A stretch of DNA of 64,000 bases from Actinobacillus suis ATCC 33415 (GCF_000739435.1 NZ_CP009159.1:806001-870000); one strand, 5' to 3'. Shown: positions 1 through 9,454, counted from the first letter of the stretch. The notes: generated by a model not told the origin, from the sequence alone. Numbers and translations are program-made.

Positions 1-335
1 GTATCTTAATTGACGAAGCTCAATTTCTTACAAAAACGCAGGTATATCAATTAACGGATGTAGTTGATAAACTGAAAATTCCAGTGCTATGCTATGGTCT
101 ACGTACTGATTTCCAAGGTGAGCTCTTTGAGGGAAGCCAGTATTTATTAGCCTGGGCAGATGAATTACAAGAACTTAAAACGATCTGTGATTGCGGAAAA
201 AAAGCCCACTTTGTTATTCGTATGAATGAGAACGGCGAAGCCGTCGCTGATGGAGATCAAATTCAAATCGGTGGTAACGATAAATACCTCTCTGTTTGTC
301 GCTATCACTACAAACAAAAGCTAAATAAACTATAG
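1..335 (+). CDS. tdk: Thymidine kinase, C-terminal part (cut by window edge)
   Basis: The frame is open from the first base, so the gene starts outside the window; about 110 C-terminal residues are present. They begin with LIDEAQF, the nucleotide-binding (Walker B-like) segment of type II thymidine kinases, and continue through [14 protein letters not shown] and FEGSQYLL, both typical of the family. The structural zinc site is visible as CDC near the middle and VCRYHY close to the end. The enzyme phosphorylates thymidine with ATP in the salvage pathway. The stop codon is followed directly by a facing pair of uptake-signal cores that forms a terminator. Confidence 0.93.
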   Translation, partial: ILIDEAQFLTKTQVYQLTDVVDKLKIPVLCYGLRTDFQGELFEGSQYLLAWADELQELKTICDCGKKAHFVIRMNENGEAVADGDQIQIGGNDKYLSVCRYHYKQKLNKL

Positions 336-341
336 CGTTAC

Positions 342-383
342 AAGCGGTCATTTTTGCTAAAAAATATGTAAAAATGACCGCTT
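342..383 (+). terminator. Stem-loop made of two facing uptake signals after tdk
   Basis: Arms AAGCGGTCATTTTT (342-355) and AAAAATGACCGCTT (370-383) are perfectly complementary over 14 bases. The stem lies between the tdk stop and the stop of the convergent exporter gene at 389, so it can end transcripts from both sides. Confidence 0.75.
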
Positions 384-388
384 ATTCG

Positions 389-1597
389 TTACAGTTTTCT
401 AACTGGTATCATCATTAAGAAGCTGACAATACATAAGATAAGTGATAAATACCATGTACTTTGATAGCCAAAATAGCTAGCCGCCATACCGGCAACAGGC
501 CCAGCAATCACCCAACTTGCACCACTTGTATTATTAAATAATGTCGTCGCACTACCCATTTTATACGGCATTAAGTCCTGAAAATACAACATTCCAATTG
601 AAGCTAAAATGCCAATAAACAAGCCGTTAAACACTTGTAAAGCAAGTAATTGGCTTTCCGTTTGAGCCATAGATAAACCGATGTAATAACAAATACCGGC
701 AAGAATAGCGATAATTAGTAACATTTTCTTACTGATAAATCTTGTGCAATATCCCGCAAGAAGCATTACCGGAATTTCAATCGCCGCTGCGGTACTCATC
801 ATCACACCTGCAACTTGTTCCGATAAATGTAGGTTCTGTTTCAAATGTAACGGCAAGTTAATAAACATCATACTGTTGCAAGTCCACATCAATAAGCATG
901 CTAAGGCTAAAAATGTTGTAGATTTGCGATTACTTTCAATACCATTTTCTCGTAATGTCTCATCCGTTTCCCTTGGCTTAACGTGACGTTGTACCGAAGA
1001 TGGCAACATTAACACCACAATAAGAATAGAAACGGCAAAAATCAAAGCAGCAACAATATACATAAAGGTAAAACCGAAATTACCCGATAAATAATAAGCT
1101 ACCGGAGGGCCGATAATCCAAGCGAGTGAAAGTTGTGCTCGTAAAATCGTATTGAACATCGTCCCGTCTTTTTGTTTGCTTTCGGTATATTCTCGAGAAA
1201 GCGCAAAGACTTGTGAAGTAGCGGACGAACCTAATCCGATAATCAGGGTACCGACAATCAGTAAAGTATAATAATCTCGGTTAAATGCAAAAAGTAAGCA
1301 ACCGCTCAGTTGCATAACACAACTAAGTGTAACGATCCATTTACGGTTTGTATAAAGATCCGAGTAATGGGCTACAATCTGACTCAACACCATCGCCATC
1401 AAGGAGTTAACCGAATAAAATATACCAATCATAAATGGGTCGCTAGTTACTTCATTATGCAGGAAAACACTGAGTGCAGGCACCCTCAATGCCCCTGCAA
1501 GACCTGTCATAAAGATAACAATCAGGAAAGCAAAAGAAGCTAATCTTAACAAGCCTCTTTGGATAACAAGCGGTCTTAAATTGTCAGAATTTTGCAT
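389..1597 (-). CDS. setB: Sugar efflux transporter, SetA/SetB-like (MFS)
   Basis: A 402-residue, strongly hydrophobic protein with about twelve membrane segments. It resembles the Set sugar-efflux exporters of the major facilitator superfamily: a short polar start, a first helix with MTGLAGALRVPALSVFL, the RVPALS.FL pattern typical of the Set group, and a loop with SDLYTNRKW where the MFS A-loop is expected. Set proteins pump out sugars and analogues such as isopropylthiogalactoside or phosphosugar-stress products. The substrate here cannot be read from sequence, so the symbol marks the family. It faces tdk and is separated from the upstream tsaB by a terminator, so it is probably transcribed alone. 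Confidence 0.8.
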   Translation of the reverse strand: MQNSDNLRPLVIQRGLLRLASFAFLIVIFMTGLAGALRVPALSVFLHNEVTSDPFMIGIFYSVNSLMAMVLSQIVAHYSDLYTNRKWIVTLSCVMQLSGCLLFAFNRDYYTLLIVGTLIIGLGSSATSQVFALSREYTESKQKDGTMFNTILRAQLSLAWIIGPPVAYYLSGNFGFTFMYIVAALIFAVSILIVVLMLPSSVQRHVKPRETDETLRENGIESNRKSTTFLALACLLMWTCNSMMFINLPLHLKQNLHLSEQVAGVMMSTAAAIEIPVMLLAGYCTRFISKKMLLIIAILAGICYYIGLSMAQTESQLLALQVFNGLFIGILASIGMLYFQDLMPYKMGSATTLFNNTSGASWVIAGPVAGMAASYFGYQSTWYLSLILCIVSFLMMIPVRKL

Positions 1598-1614
1598 TTG
1601 TAGGATCTCACAAA

Positions 1615-1648
1615 AAGAAAAGGCACGTCATTATAACGTGCCTTTCTT
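1615..1648 (-). terminator. Terminator after tsaB
   Basis: On the minus strand AAAGGCACG, a short loop and CGTGCCTTT are followed by TCTTTTTG. It lies between the tsaB stop (1693) and the setB start (1597). Confidence 0.8.
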
Positions 1649-1692
1649 AATTTCTTTGTATTTTTCTACAAAAAGATTATTTGATCTACATC

Positions 1693-2385
1693 CTAACGTT
1701 TATGCGGTAATTTTTCCCAAGTTACTTCATTACGTAAATAAACCGGTTCAATTTGTAATGCCGATTGTGTATTCCCTTGAGCAAGTTCGAATTCTGCAAG
1801 TGTGAGCATTGATTTTGCTGAAGGTAATGTAATATCACTTACTAAAAGTGATAATTGTGCATCAGAAAATTGCGAATATGCCACCCAACCGGTACCTACC
1901 ACCACAGTATTATCTTTCGGCTGTATTTGGCTAATAGCATGCTCCGGAGAACAGACTTGCTCAGCAACAATTGCTTGCCAGCACTGCCCTACTCTCTCAT
2001 ATTGCGCAAAATAAACTTCATTCATACGGGCATCAATCAGTGCAACAACATTTGTTGCTCCTGTTTTCTCGTAAGCTGCTTGTGCCATTGTTAAGAGATT
2101 TGAGACCGGCACAACTGGTAAATTTGCTCCCATTGCCAGCCCCTGAGCAATACCAACACCTACTCGAACACCGGTAAAGCTTCCCGGCCCTCGACCAAAT
2201 GCTAATGCATCGACTTGTTTAAGAGAAAGTCCTGCCTTTGCCAATAATTCATCTACCATGGGCAGGATTCGCTGCGTATGCGTTCTAGGACTTAATTCAT
2301 CTAATGAAGAGATTTGTCCATTATGTAATAACGCCACAGAGCAAGCTTCAGTGGCCGTATCAATAGCAAGAATTGTTTTGTTCAT
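1693..2385 (-). CDS. tsaB: tRNA threonylcarbamoyladenosine biosynthesis protein TsaB
   Basis: A 230-residue protein with the ASKHA/actin-like fold start TILAIDTATEACSVALL and the segment AFGRGPGSFTGVRVGVGIAQGLA, the hallmark of the TsaB (YeaZ) family. TsaB is the non-catalytic partner of TsaD; with TsaE and TsaC it makes the t6A modification at position 37 of tRNAs that read ANN codons. Length matches the family (about 230). It has its own terminator and is separated from aroG upstream by a hairpin carrying an uptake signal. Confidence 0.96.
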   Translation of the reverse strand: MNKTILAIDTATEACSVALLHNGQISSLDELSPRTHTQRILPMVDELLAKAGLSLKQVDALAFGRGPGSFTGVRVGVGIAQGLAMGANLPVVPVSNLLTMAQAAYEKTGATNVVALIDARMNEVYFAQYERVGQCWQAIVAEQVCSPEHAISQIQPKDNTVVVGTGWVAYSQFSDAQLSLLVSDITLPSAKSMLTLAEFELAQGNTQSALQIEPVYLRNEVTWEKLPHKR

Positions 2386-2408
2386 TAATTTATTATCCTA
2401 AAAACGAC

Positions 2409-2476
2409 AGAAAACACGGAAACAAGCGGTTAACTTTACAAAAAAGTTTGCAAAAACCAATTATTTCCGTGTTTCT
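2409..2476 (-). terminator. Stem-loop between aroG and tsaB
   Basis: Complementary arms around AAACACGGAAA and TTTCCGTGTTT frame an uptake-signal core (ACAAGCGGT) just after the aroG stop. No long T run follows, so it is a weaker terminator candidate. Confidence 0.5.
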
Positions 2477-2493
2477 GATATTAATTTTAGTGA

Positions 2494-3570
2494 TTAAGCA
2501 TGCTTAGCTCGGCGCTGTTCAACCGCTTCCGCTAATGCAAATAACGCTTTTTCACTGTCTTCCCAGCCAATACATGCATCTGTCACGCTTTGACCGTACA
2601 CTAAATTATCTAAATTACCATCACCCAGTTCTTGGCGACCCTCAACTAAATGGCTTTCAATCATCACGCCAGAAATCAATTCTGAACCATTCGCAATTTG
2701 CTGGCATACATCGGCACAAACATCCATTTGACGTTTAAATTGCTTTTGGCTATTTGCATGGCTAAAGTCAATCATTACGTGCGGACGGCGACCGGATTTC
2801 TCAATATCCGCACACACTTTTGCAACAGACTCCGCATCATAGTTTGTGCCATTATCGCCACCACGTAAAATGATATGGCAATCAGGGTTACCTGCCGTAG
2901 AGACAATCGCAGAATGACCAAATTTGGTAACCGATAAGAAATGGTGTGGTGCTTCTGCAGCACCAATTGCATCTAAAGCAATTTTTACGCCGCCGTTTGT
3001 TGCATTTTTAAAGCCAACCGCACAAGATAAACCTGAAGCTAATTCACGGTGTACTTGAGATTCGGTCGTACGAGCACCAATTGCACCCCAGCTCATAAAA
3101 TCAGCCATATACTGGGGCGTGATCATATCTAAAAATTCACCTGCTGCCGGTACGGTTAAGTCATTGATATCAGACAATACTTTACGCGCAATACGTAAAC
3201 CATCATTTAGCGCATAAGTTTCGTTTAGGTATGGATCATTGATTAGTCCTTTCCAACCGACAGTGGTACGAGGTTTCTCAAAATACACTCGCATCACTAC
3301 TTCAAGATTTTGATTAATTTTAGGATCAGCACGAAGGGCTTTAATACGCTGTGCATATTCTAAGGCTGCTTTAGGATCGTGAATTGAACATGGGCCAATC
3401 ACTACCAATAAGCGATCGTCCGCACCATGAATAATTTTATGGATAGCTTGGCGAGCATTTTCCACCGTTTCAGCAGCGACTTCACTTGCCGGAAAACGTT
3501 CTAATAACGCAACCGGTGGCAAAAGTTCTTCAATTTTAGTAATACGTAGGTCATCATTCTTGTAAGACAT
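2494..3570 (-). CDS. aroG: 3-deoxy-7-phosphoheptulonate (DAHP) synthase, AroG/AroF/AroH class
   Basis: A 358-residue class I DAHP synthase, which joins phosphoenolpyruvate and erythrose 4-phosphate in the first step of the shikimate pathway. Visible family segments include VVIGPCSIHDP (metal-binding cysteine, about residue 60), RVYFEKPRTTVGWKGLINDP, the phosphoenolpyruvate segment GAIGARTTESQ, and MIDFSHANSQK. Which amino acid inhibits it (Phe, Tyr or Trp) cannot be decided by eye; the symbol follows the usual naming in Pasteurellaceae. A TrpR-like operator just upstream of the promoter suggests tryptophan-dependent transcription, as for E. coli aroH. Confidence 0.93.
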   Translation of the reverse strand: MSYKNDDLRITKIEELLPPVALLERFPASEVAAETVENARQAIHKIIHGADDRLLVVIGPCSIHDPKAALEYAQRIKALRADPKINQNLEVVMRVYFEKPRTTVGWKGLINDPYLNETYALNDGLRIARKVLSDINDLTVPAAGEFLDMITPQYMADFMSWGAIGARTTESQVHRELASGLSCAVGFKNATNGGVKIALDAIGAAEAPHHFLSVTKFGHSAIVSTAGNPDCHIILRGGDNGTNYDAESVAKVCADIEKSGRRPHVMIDFSHANSQKQFKRQMDVCADVCQQIANGSELISGVMIESHLVEGRQELGDGNLDNLVYGQSVTDACIGWEDSEKALFALAEAVEQRRAKHA

Positions 3571-3623
3571 TGTGTGCTCTCTTATTGTTTGTTTTAAACA
3601 GTTATTAGAAAAGGTGTAGACCT

Positions 3624-3652
3624 AACTTAATAAAATTATAAAATGATGTCAA
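3624..3652 (-). promoter_or_regulatory. Promoter of aroG
   Basis: On the minus strand TTGACA (3652-3647), a 17-base spacer and TAAGTT (3629-3624) lie about 55-80 bases upstream of the aroG start. Confidence 0.55.
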
Positions 3653-3661
3653 ATGGTTTTT

Positions 3662-3679
3662 GAACTATTTAACTAGTAC
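3662..3679 (-). promoter_or_regulatory. TrpR-like operator upstream of aroG
   Basis: The plus strand reads GAACTATTTAACTAGTAC, which matches the palindromic TrpR operator GTACTAGTTAACTAGTAC at 16 of 18 positions, including the complete right half. It ends ten bases from the -35 box of aroG. Confidence 0.65.
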
Positions 3680-3696
3680 AAAAATATTTTGCTGAT

Positions 3697-4560
3697 TTAA
3701 CGAACAGAAAATGTATCACAAACAGCTGGATTACCGGATTGTAATCCCTTACGGAACCAAGCCAAACGCTCAGCAGAAGAGCCGTGTGTAAAGCTATCAG
3801 GCACAACATAACCTTGAGCTTGTTTTTGCAAACGGTCATCACCAACAGCCTGTGAAGCAATAAATGCCTCTTCTACATCACCGGCTTCTAATTTTCCTTC
3901 TTTTTGAATTTGGTAACCCCAAACACCGGCAAAACAGTCTGCTTGAAGCTCTACGTTTACTGATATTTTATTCGCTGTCGCTTGGTTACGAGCGTTACGT
4001 TGTGCTCTTTGAGTCTGCTCACTGATGCCTAATAAGTTTTGAACATGATGACCAACTTCGTGTGCAATGACATAAGCAAAAGCAAAATCACCTGATGCCC
4101 TGAGCTGTGACTTCATATCATCATAGAACGATAAATCGAGATAAACTTTTTGATCTGCCGGACAATAAAATGGTCCCATAGCCGATTGCCCCGTGCCGCA
4201 AGCGGTATGCGTAACGCCTGGGTAAAGCACTAATTTGGGTTCACGATAAGTCAAACCGTTTTGTTTAAAATAATTACCCCATATACGTTCCGTAGTGTAC
4301 AGTACTTTGCGAGCAATCGTATTAAGTTCCGCTTCTTCTGCAGAAATAATCGGTGCCGTTTGTTGCTGCTGATAAGAAGATTGTGAATCGTTATATCCCA
4401 TCAAACCGGTTAAATCCACGCCATAATAAGCCCCAATTAATACGATGATAAAGCCTAAAATCCCACCTTTAGCTCGTCCACCGGAAGAACGACGACCATA
4501 ACCGGAGTGTCCGCGTCTATCTTCTACGTTCGAACTCTCTCTTTCATTATCTAAACGCAT
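3697..4560 (-). CDS. Neutral zinc metallopeptidase, YpfJ family
   Basis: I place the start at MRLDNERESS because AAGGA sits eight bases upstream; a 47-residue longer frame has no ribosome site and an unlikely sequence. The resulting protein has 287 residues, the usual size. It has a polar, glycine/arginine-rich start, one membrane segment (GGILGFIIVLIGAYYGVDL) and a periplasmic domain with HEVGHHVQ, the HExxH zinc site. Downstream NVELQADCFAGVWG provides the third ligand region. This is the YpfJ/putative neutral zinc metallopeptidase family, whose substrates are not known. It stands alone between aroG and ftsK. Confidence 0.87.
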   Translation of the reverse strand: MRLDNERESSNVEDRRGHSGYGRRSSGGRAKGGILGFIIVLIGAYYGVDLTGLMGYNDSQSSYQQQQTAPIISAEEAELNTIARKVLYTTERIWGNYFKQNGLTYREPKLVLYPGVTHTACGTGQSAMGPFYCPADQKVYLDLSFYDDMKSQLRASGDFAFAYVIAHEVGHHVQNLLGISEQTQRAQRNARNQATANKISVNVELQADCFAGVWGYQIQKEGKLEAGDVEEAFIASQAVGDDRLQKQAQGYVVPDSFTHGSSAERLAWFRKGLQSGNPAVCDTFSVR

Positions 4561-4744
4561 TTTGCTTTCCTTGAAACTAAAATAATAAATCAACCCTAAT
4601 TTTATACGAATATCCAGAGATATCCTACAAGTAATTCCTATGCTAAATCCAAATAACAAAAAGCGATTAAATTCAAAGCCAAACTTGCAAAGTTTTGCCA
4701 AAATTTAACCGCTTGTTTAAAGAATAAAACGTTACATTGTCGCT

Positions 4745-7672
4745 TTATCTTGCTAAAATTTCACGTTTTCCGTTTTTTCCTTGCTCTGAAAGAATACCTT
4801 GTGCTTCCATTTGATCAACAATGCGTGCCGCACGGTTGAAACCTAATGAGAAGCGGCGTTGGAGACCACTTATTGAAGTCACTCCACTTTCAATCACAAA
4901 TTCAACAACTTCATCAAATAGTGGATCGAGGTCACCGACTCCACCAATACGCTCCGTACCTTCGGATTCTTCAACGGAAGCAACAATACTTTCTAAATAT
5001 TGCGGCTTTCCTCGTGCACGCCAGTTATCTGCCACACGTTGCACATCTTCATCGCTCATAAACGCACCGTGGATACGAATAATATCCGGACTGCCTGCAC
5101 CAGAATACAGCATATCACCACGCCCTAATAATGCTTCCGCCCCGCCCGCATCTAAAATAGTACGAGAGTCAATTTGACTTGCTACGGTAAACGCAATACG
5201 GCTTGGGATATTCGCTTTAATTACACCGGTAATTACATCGGTTGAAGGACGCTGCGTTGCAAGAATTAAGTGGATACCGACTGCTCGAGCCTTTTGCGCA
5301 ATACGCATAATATATTCTTCAACCTCTTTACCGGCAGACATCATTAAATCTGCAAATTCATCCACAATCAGTACAATATAGCTGAGTTTCTCTAGAGCCG
5401 GCGGTAATTGATCCATTGAATCGCCCGGACGCCAAGTTGGATCAGGAATCGGGTAATTCATCGCGGCTGCCTGATCAATTTTATCGTTATAGCCTTCAAT
5501 ATTACGCACACTTAAGTGGCTTACTAATAAATAACGGCGCTCCATTTCTTCCACCGCCCAACGTAAAGCATTTGCCGCTTTCTTCATATCGGTCACGACC
5601 GGTGTTAATAAATGCGGAATATCGTTATAGATGGATAGTTCAACCACTTTCGGGTCAATCATAATAAAACGCACTTGTTCCGGTGAAAGCTTAAACAATA
5701 AGCTCAAAATCATCGTGTTAACACCAACCGATTTACCACCGCCGGTTTGCCCTGCTACCAGTAAGTGCGGCATTTTCGCCATATCAACCACAATCGGTTC
5801 GCCACTAATATCTTTACCTAGCGCCATTGGTAAGGTTGCTTTGCTGTGTTTAAAGGCATCACTATTTAACACATCACGAAGCCAAACCGTTTCACGCTGT
5901 TTGTTAGGCGTCTCAATCCCCATATAAGGCTTACCCGGCACCACTTCGGTGATACGAATTGCTTTAAACATTAATTCGCGGGATAAATCGCTCGCTAAAC
6001 CGACTACTTTTGCGGCTTTAACACCGGCAGCCGGTTTGATTTCATAGCGAGTAACAACCGGACCAACCAATACGTCTTCAACCGTTGCTTTCACACCATA
6101 ATTTGCTAATGCACTTTCTAAACGATGGGAAGTTTCAACAATCTCTTGCTCGGTAATTTGCTGTGTTTGACGTGGCGACTCATCTAACAAATCAATCGTT
6201 GGTAATGGCGTTGTCGGTTTTTCTGTTGTATGGTTACGTTGTAGCAATGGGTGTATTAATGTATCGCCATAACCTTTTGGATAATTAGGCGTTGATACTG
6301 ATTCCACTTCCGACGACATATTAGCTACTTTCACACTTGGCATAACGACGGGCTCCGGCTCACTCTTGACAATTTGTTCAAATGTTTGCTCTAAACCTTG
6401 CGCTTTAGCACGTTGTTCCATTTGCGCTAAACGAGCCTGCTCCGCTTGTTCAAATTCTTTTGCTAACAATGCTTCATAATCTTCTTCAAGCTCTTCTTTC
6501 TGTGTTGATTCTTCAAGCACCGGTTGTAAACGTACCACCGGTTTCGCTTCTTGAACAAATGCCGGCATAGGCGGATTCATATCTTGATATTCAACCGTTG
6601 CATCTGCCTCATCATTATTCTCTACTACTTCAAATTCATCTTGCTGTTCAAGCGCTTGCTTGAATTCATCAGTTGGCGAAATCACTTCAGACTGAGGTAC
6701 TGCCGCTTCTACTAACGGATTTAAACGAATTTTCGGTAATTCAATTTCTGCATTAGGCTCAGCAAATTCTTGGGTGGCAATCGGCTGACTAGCAATTTCC
6801 ATTCCTTGAATATTAATTTTTGGTAACTCAAGTTCAGTTTCTACGTTAAACATATTTTGATCTGCTAATTCAGAATCCATCTTATTGTCTGCAAATTCAG
6901 GTTGTACTTTCAAACCGGTAATATTCGGACGACTAAATACTGAAACATCCGTCAGCTGCTGAGTCTCAGAATCATCTTGAGCCTCTTCTGCTGTATTTTC
7001 ATCAATAACAAGCGGTTGAATTTCTTCTGAATTTTGCAAATGAGCTTCATTTGCTTCCGTATCTGCTGCTACCGACGTCTCTTTAGGCTGATCTTTTGCC
7101 ACAATCCAATCATAGAATTGGGCAAATAGTGGTAGGAGTGATTGACCTGAACAAAAATAGAAACCAATACCGGTAAAGATCATCGCTACAAATAATGCAC
7201 CGAATTGACCGATCGTGCTTGCCAGTAAGGATTGGAACATTCCGCCGATAAAACCACCGGATAAATAATAGGCATTATTTGACAACACCACGCTAGCAAG
7301 CCCAGCCAAACCAATCAGTAATAAAATAAAACTACTGAAACGCAAGCAAAAATGTTTCCAAGTCCATTCATTCGCTAAACGGAAAGCCAATGAATATACC
7401 GATACGCCGCATAAGGTCAATGGCACAATAAATGCAACTTTACCTAAGAAAGCATACAGTAAATCCATCGTCCAAGCACCGAATACCCCCGTTTTATTCA
7501 ATACCCTATGCTCCGTGACACTACTTGCCGTGCTCCAAGCATTATCTAGCGGACTATAACTTGCCCATGCCACGATCAAATAAAAGCCAAATAACCCTGC
7601 CAAAATTAATGCAAGGTTAATCATATTTTCCTTACCCTTTAATCGTGGTTTGAATCGTTCGATCACACTCAC
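4745..7672 (-). CDS. ftsK: DNA translocase FtsK
   Basis: A 975-residue protein with the three parts of FtsK: an N-terminal domain with four membrane helices (about residues 20-185) that joins the divisome, a long Glu/Gln-rich linker (about 190-470), and a C-terminal motor. The motor holds the Walker A motif GQTGGGKS (about residue 640-648), Walker B LIVDEFADLMM and the RA-fold segment AKARAVGIHLILATQRPS. The last 65 residues (LDPLFDEVVEFV to the end) form the winged-helix gamma domain that reads KOPS and activates XerCD. FtsK clears the termini of the chromosome at the septum. It starts three bases after the lrp stop, an arrangement common in gammaproteobacteria. Confidence 0.97.
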   Translation of the reverse strand: MSVIERFKPRLKGKENMINLALILAGLFGFYLIVAWASYSPLDNAWSTASSVTEHRVLNKTGVFGAWTMDLLYAFLGKVAFIVPLTLCGVSVYSLAFRLANEWTWKHFCLRFSSFILLLIGLAGLASVVLSNNAYYLSGGFIGGMFQSLLASTIGQFGALFVAMIFTGIGFYFCSGQSLLPLFAQFYDWIVAKDQPKETSVAADTEANEAHLQNSEEIQPLVIDENTAEEAQDDSETQQLTDVSVFSRPNITGLKVQPEFADNKMDSELADQNMFNVETELELPKINIQGMEIASQPIATQEFAEPNAEIELPKIRLNPLVEAAVPQSEVISPTDEFKQALEQQDEFEVVENNDEADATVEYQDMNPPMPAFVQEAKPVVRLQPVLEESTQKEELEEDYEALLAKEFEQAEQARLAQMEQRAKAQGLEQTFEQIVKSEPEPVVMPSVKVANMSSEVESVSTPNYPKGYGDTLIHPLLQRNHTTEKPTTPLPTIDLLDESPRQTQQITEQEIVETSHRLESALANYGVKATVEDVLVGPVVTRYEIKPAAGVKAAKVVGLASDLSRELMFKAIRITEVVPGKPYMGIETPNKQRETVWLRDVLNSDAFKHSKATLPMALGKDISGEPIVVDMAKMPHLLVAGQTGGGKSVGVNTMILSLLFKLSPEQVRFIMIDPKVVELSIYNDIPHLLTPVVTDMKKAANALRWAVEEMERRYLLVSHLSVRNIEGYNDKIDQAAAMNYPIPDPTWRPGDSMDQLPPALEKLSYIVLIVDEFADLMMSAGKEVEEYIMRIAQKARAVGIHLILATQRPSTDVITGVIKANIPSRIAFTVASQIDSRTILDAGGAEALLGRGDMLYSGAGSPDIIRIHGAFMSDEDVQRVADNWRARGKPQYLESIVASVEESEGTERIGGVGDLDPLFDEVVEFVIESGVTSISGLQRRFSLGFNRAARIVDQMEAQGILSEQGKNGKREILAR

Positions 7673-7675
7673 TCC

Positions 7676-8158
7676 TTATTTTAATAAGAGATAATTAGTT
7701 TGTTTTACTTCTTCCATTACCACGTATGTACGAGTGTCATTCACACCGGGTAAACGAAGTAAAGTCGTGCCTAATAATTTACGATAAGCTGCCATATCCG
7801 CTACACGTGTTTTGAGCAAATAATCAAAATCACCGGAAACTAAATGGCACTCTTGAATTTCATCCAGTTGTTGCACTGCACGATTGAATTCCTCAAATAC
7901 ATCCGGTTTTCCGCGTACTAAGGTGATTTCTACAATCACCAGTAATGGTGCTTCGAGTAATTCCGGATTCAGCAACGCACGATATCCCATAATCACATTT
8001 TGCTTCTCTAAACGTTTTACACGCTCCAAACAAGGTGTCGGCGATAAACCAACTCGTTTAGAAAGCTCAATATTAGAAATTTTACCGTTACGTTGTAGCT
8101 CATTTAAAATTTTTAAATCGATCGCATCTAATGCTTTAGGTAGTTTTTTATGTTCCAT
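7676..8158 (-). CDS. lrp: Leucine-responsive regulatory protein Lrp
   Basis: A 160-residue Lrp/AsnC regulator. The N-terminal helix-turn-helix (about residues 12-60: LDAIDLKILNELQRNGKISN, then VGLSPTPCLERVKRLE) is nearly that of E. coli Lrp, and the C-terminal half has the RAM effector domain (VVIEITLVRGKPDVFEEF, CHLVSGDFDYLLKTRV). Lrp is a global regulator of amino acid metabolism and nutrient response. It is followed immediately by ftsK and preceded by a short intergenic region that it shares with the rnd terminator. Confidence 0.96.
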   Translation of the reverse strand: MEHKKLPKALDAIDLKILNELQRNGKISNIELSKRVGLSPTPCLERVKRLEKQNVIMGYRALLNPELLEAPLLVIVEITLVRGKPDVFEEFNRAVQQLDEIQECHLVSGDFDYLLKTRVADMAAYRKLLGTTLLRLPGVNDTRTYVVMEEVKQTNYLLLK

Positions 8159-8234
8159 TTTTTACCCTTTATAGTTTTTTGTGCTAATGAGCCATTGTAC
8201 AGGGTTTAAGCGCATTGGTCTAATCGAGTTTGCA

Positions 8235-8280
8235 AAAAATAAGGGAAATTTTACCGCTTGTTACGGTAACCTTTCCCTTT
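8235..8280 (-). terminator. Terminator after rnd
   Basis: On the minus strand AAGGGAAA (8279-8272 side) pairs with TTTCCCTT (8248-8241), with an uptake-signal core in the upper stem and ATTTTTTG after it. Confidence 0.7.
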
Positions 8281-8298
8281 CACATTTAAGATCTAATT

Positions 8299-9414
8299 TT
8301 AGAGAACTTGTACGAGTTGCATACCAAACTCTTTTCGCCAACCTTTGAGCAATTCCGGCAATTTATCCGGATTTTGCCCTCGAATAAACCAACTAAATAA
8401 TTGATTTAACTGACGCTTGCTTGCTAATAATTCAGGTGCAAGATCAAGCGGTCGAATTTCTGCCAATTTTTGCTGTAATAATTTTAAGCTGTGTTTATAA
8501 CCTGGTTCATCGACAAGACGGGATATTGTCGGCGGATAATCTTCTTCCCTAACCGCCTTCCCTTGCTCAACTAATAGTAATAACTTTTTACCATGTATAC
8601 GAACTTCATTCGGGTGCATAAATTCCAATAATTGAGAAGTATGTTTAGGCTGTAGCTTGGCTATTTCAAATAAATTCTGCTCTTTTACAACAAAGTTAAG
8701 CGCTAAATCACGTTTTTCCGCCTCTTCCATACGCCATTTGGCTAAAACTTGTAATACAGCTAATTGTGCTGGAGTTAAACGCCATGCATTAGAAATATCT
8801 TTGTATGCTTTTGAACTATTCGGTAAGTTTTGACGTTTTTCCAAGAGAGTTTGGCACTCTTCTTCTACGGCATTCTGCCAACGCGTAACATCAAGATCTA
8901 CAACTAGGCGTTGATAAACCGGTAATAAATACCATACATCTGCTGCTGCATATTGTAATTGCTCTTCACTTAAAGGACGGGCTAACCAATCTGTACGAGA
9001 TGCACCTTTATCCAGTTCAATCTGTAAATAATGCGCTACTAATTTAGCAAATCCCATCGAAACACCGATTCCGGCAAAGCCTGCCATAATTTGTGTATCC
9101 ACCAGAGGTGTTGGTAATTGTTTAAAGCGGTGTTGGAAAACCTCGAGATCTTCACTGCAAGCGTGTAAAACTTTTACTACTTGTTGATTAGCTAATAACG
9201 CAATAAAAGGCGAAAACTCATCAATTGTGGTTGGATCAATAAGACTCACCTGTTCGCCATCAAATAATTGAATCAAACCTAATTTAGGATAATAAGTACG
9301 AGTACGAATAAATTCTGTATCCAATGCAACTGCCGGCTTTTGACTTGCATTTCGACAAACTTCGGCTAATTTTTGATTGGTATCAACCCAAATATAGTGA
9401 ATGTTCTGATTCAT
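8299..9414 (-). CDS. rnd: Ribonuclease D
   Basis: Start chosen at MNQNIHYIWV, which has a purine-rich AAAGAG upstream; the ten-residue extension has none. The 371-residue product matches RNase D. The DEDDy exonuclease residues are visible: DTEFIRT (DxE, near residue 30), HACSEDLEVF (second D), and YAAADVWYLLPVY with the YxxxD signature. Two HRDC-like helical domains follow (about 200-280 and 290-371). RNase D trims the 3' ends of tRNA precursors. It is divergent from the Mlc-like gene and shares with it the region holding a perfect CRP palindrome. Confidence 0.95.
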   Translation of the reverse strand: MNQNIHYIWVDTNQKLAEVCRNASQKPAVALDTEFIRTRTYYPKLGLIQLFDGEQVSLIDPTTIDEFSPFIALLANQQVVKVLHACSEDLEVFQHRFKQLPTPLVDTQIMAGFAGIGVSMGFAKLVAHYLQIELDKGASRTDWLARPLSEEQLQYAAADVWYLLPVYQRLVVDLDVTRWQNAVEEECQTLLEKRQNLPNSSKAYKDISNAWRLTPAQLAVLQVLAKWRMEEAEKRDLALNFVVKEQNLFEIAKLQPKHTSQLLEFMHPNEVRIHGKKLLLLVEQGKAVREEDYPPTISRLVDEPGYKHSLKLLQQKLAEIRPLDLAPELLASKRQLNQLFSWFIRGQNPDKLPELLKGWRKEFGMQLVQVL

Positions 9415-9454
9415 TTGTATGCTCTTTTTAGTTAATTTTTTCAAAAAATAAATT

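Noticed and set aside
4561..4701. Forty-seven-codon extension of the zinc peptidase
   Set aside because: It lacks a ribosome site; AAGGA precedes the ATG at 4560 and the extra residues do not fit the family start.
4821..5177. 118-residue plus-strand ORF inside ftsK
   Set aside because: A shadow frame of the FtsK motor domain without a start signal or recognisable domain.
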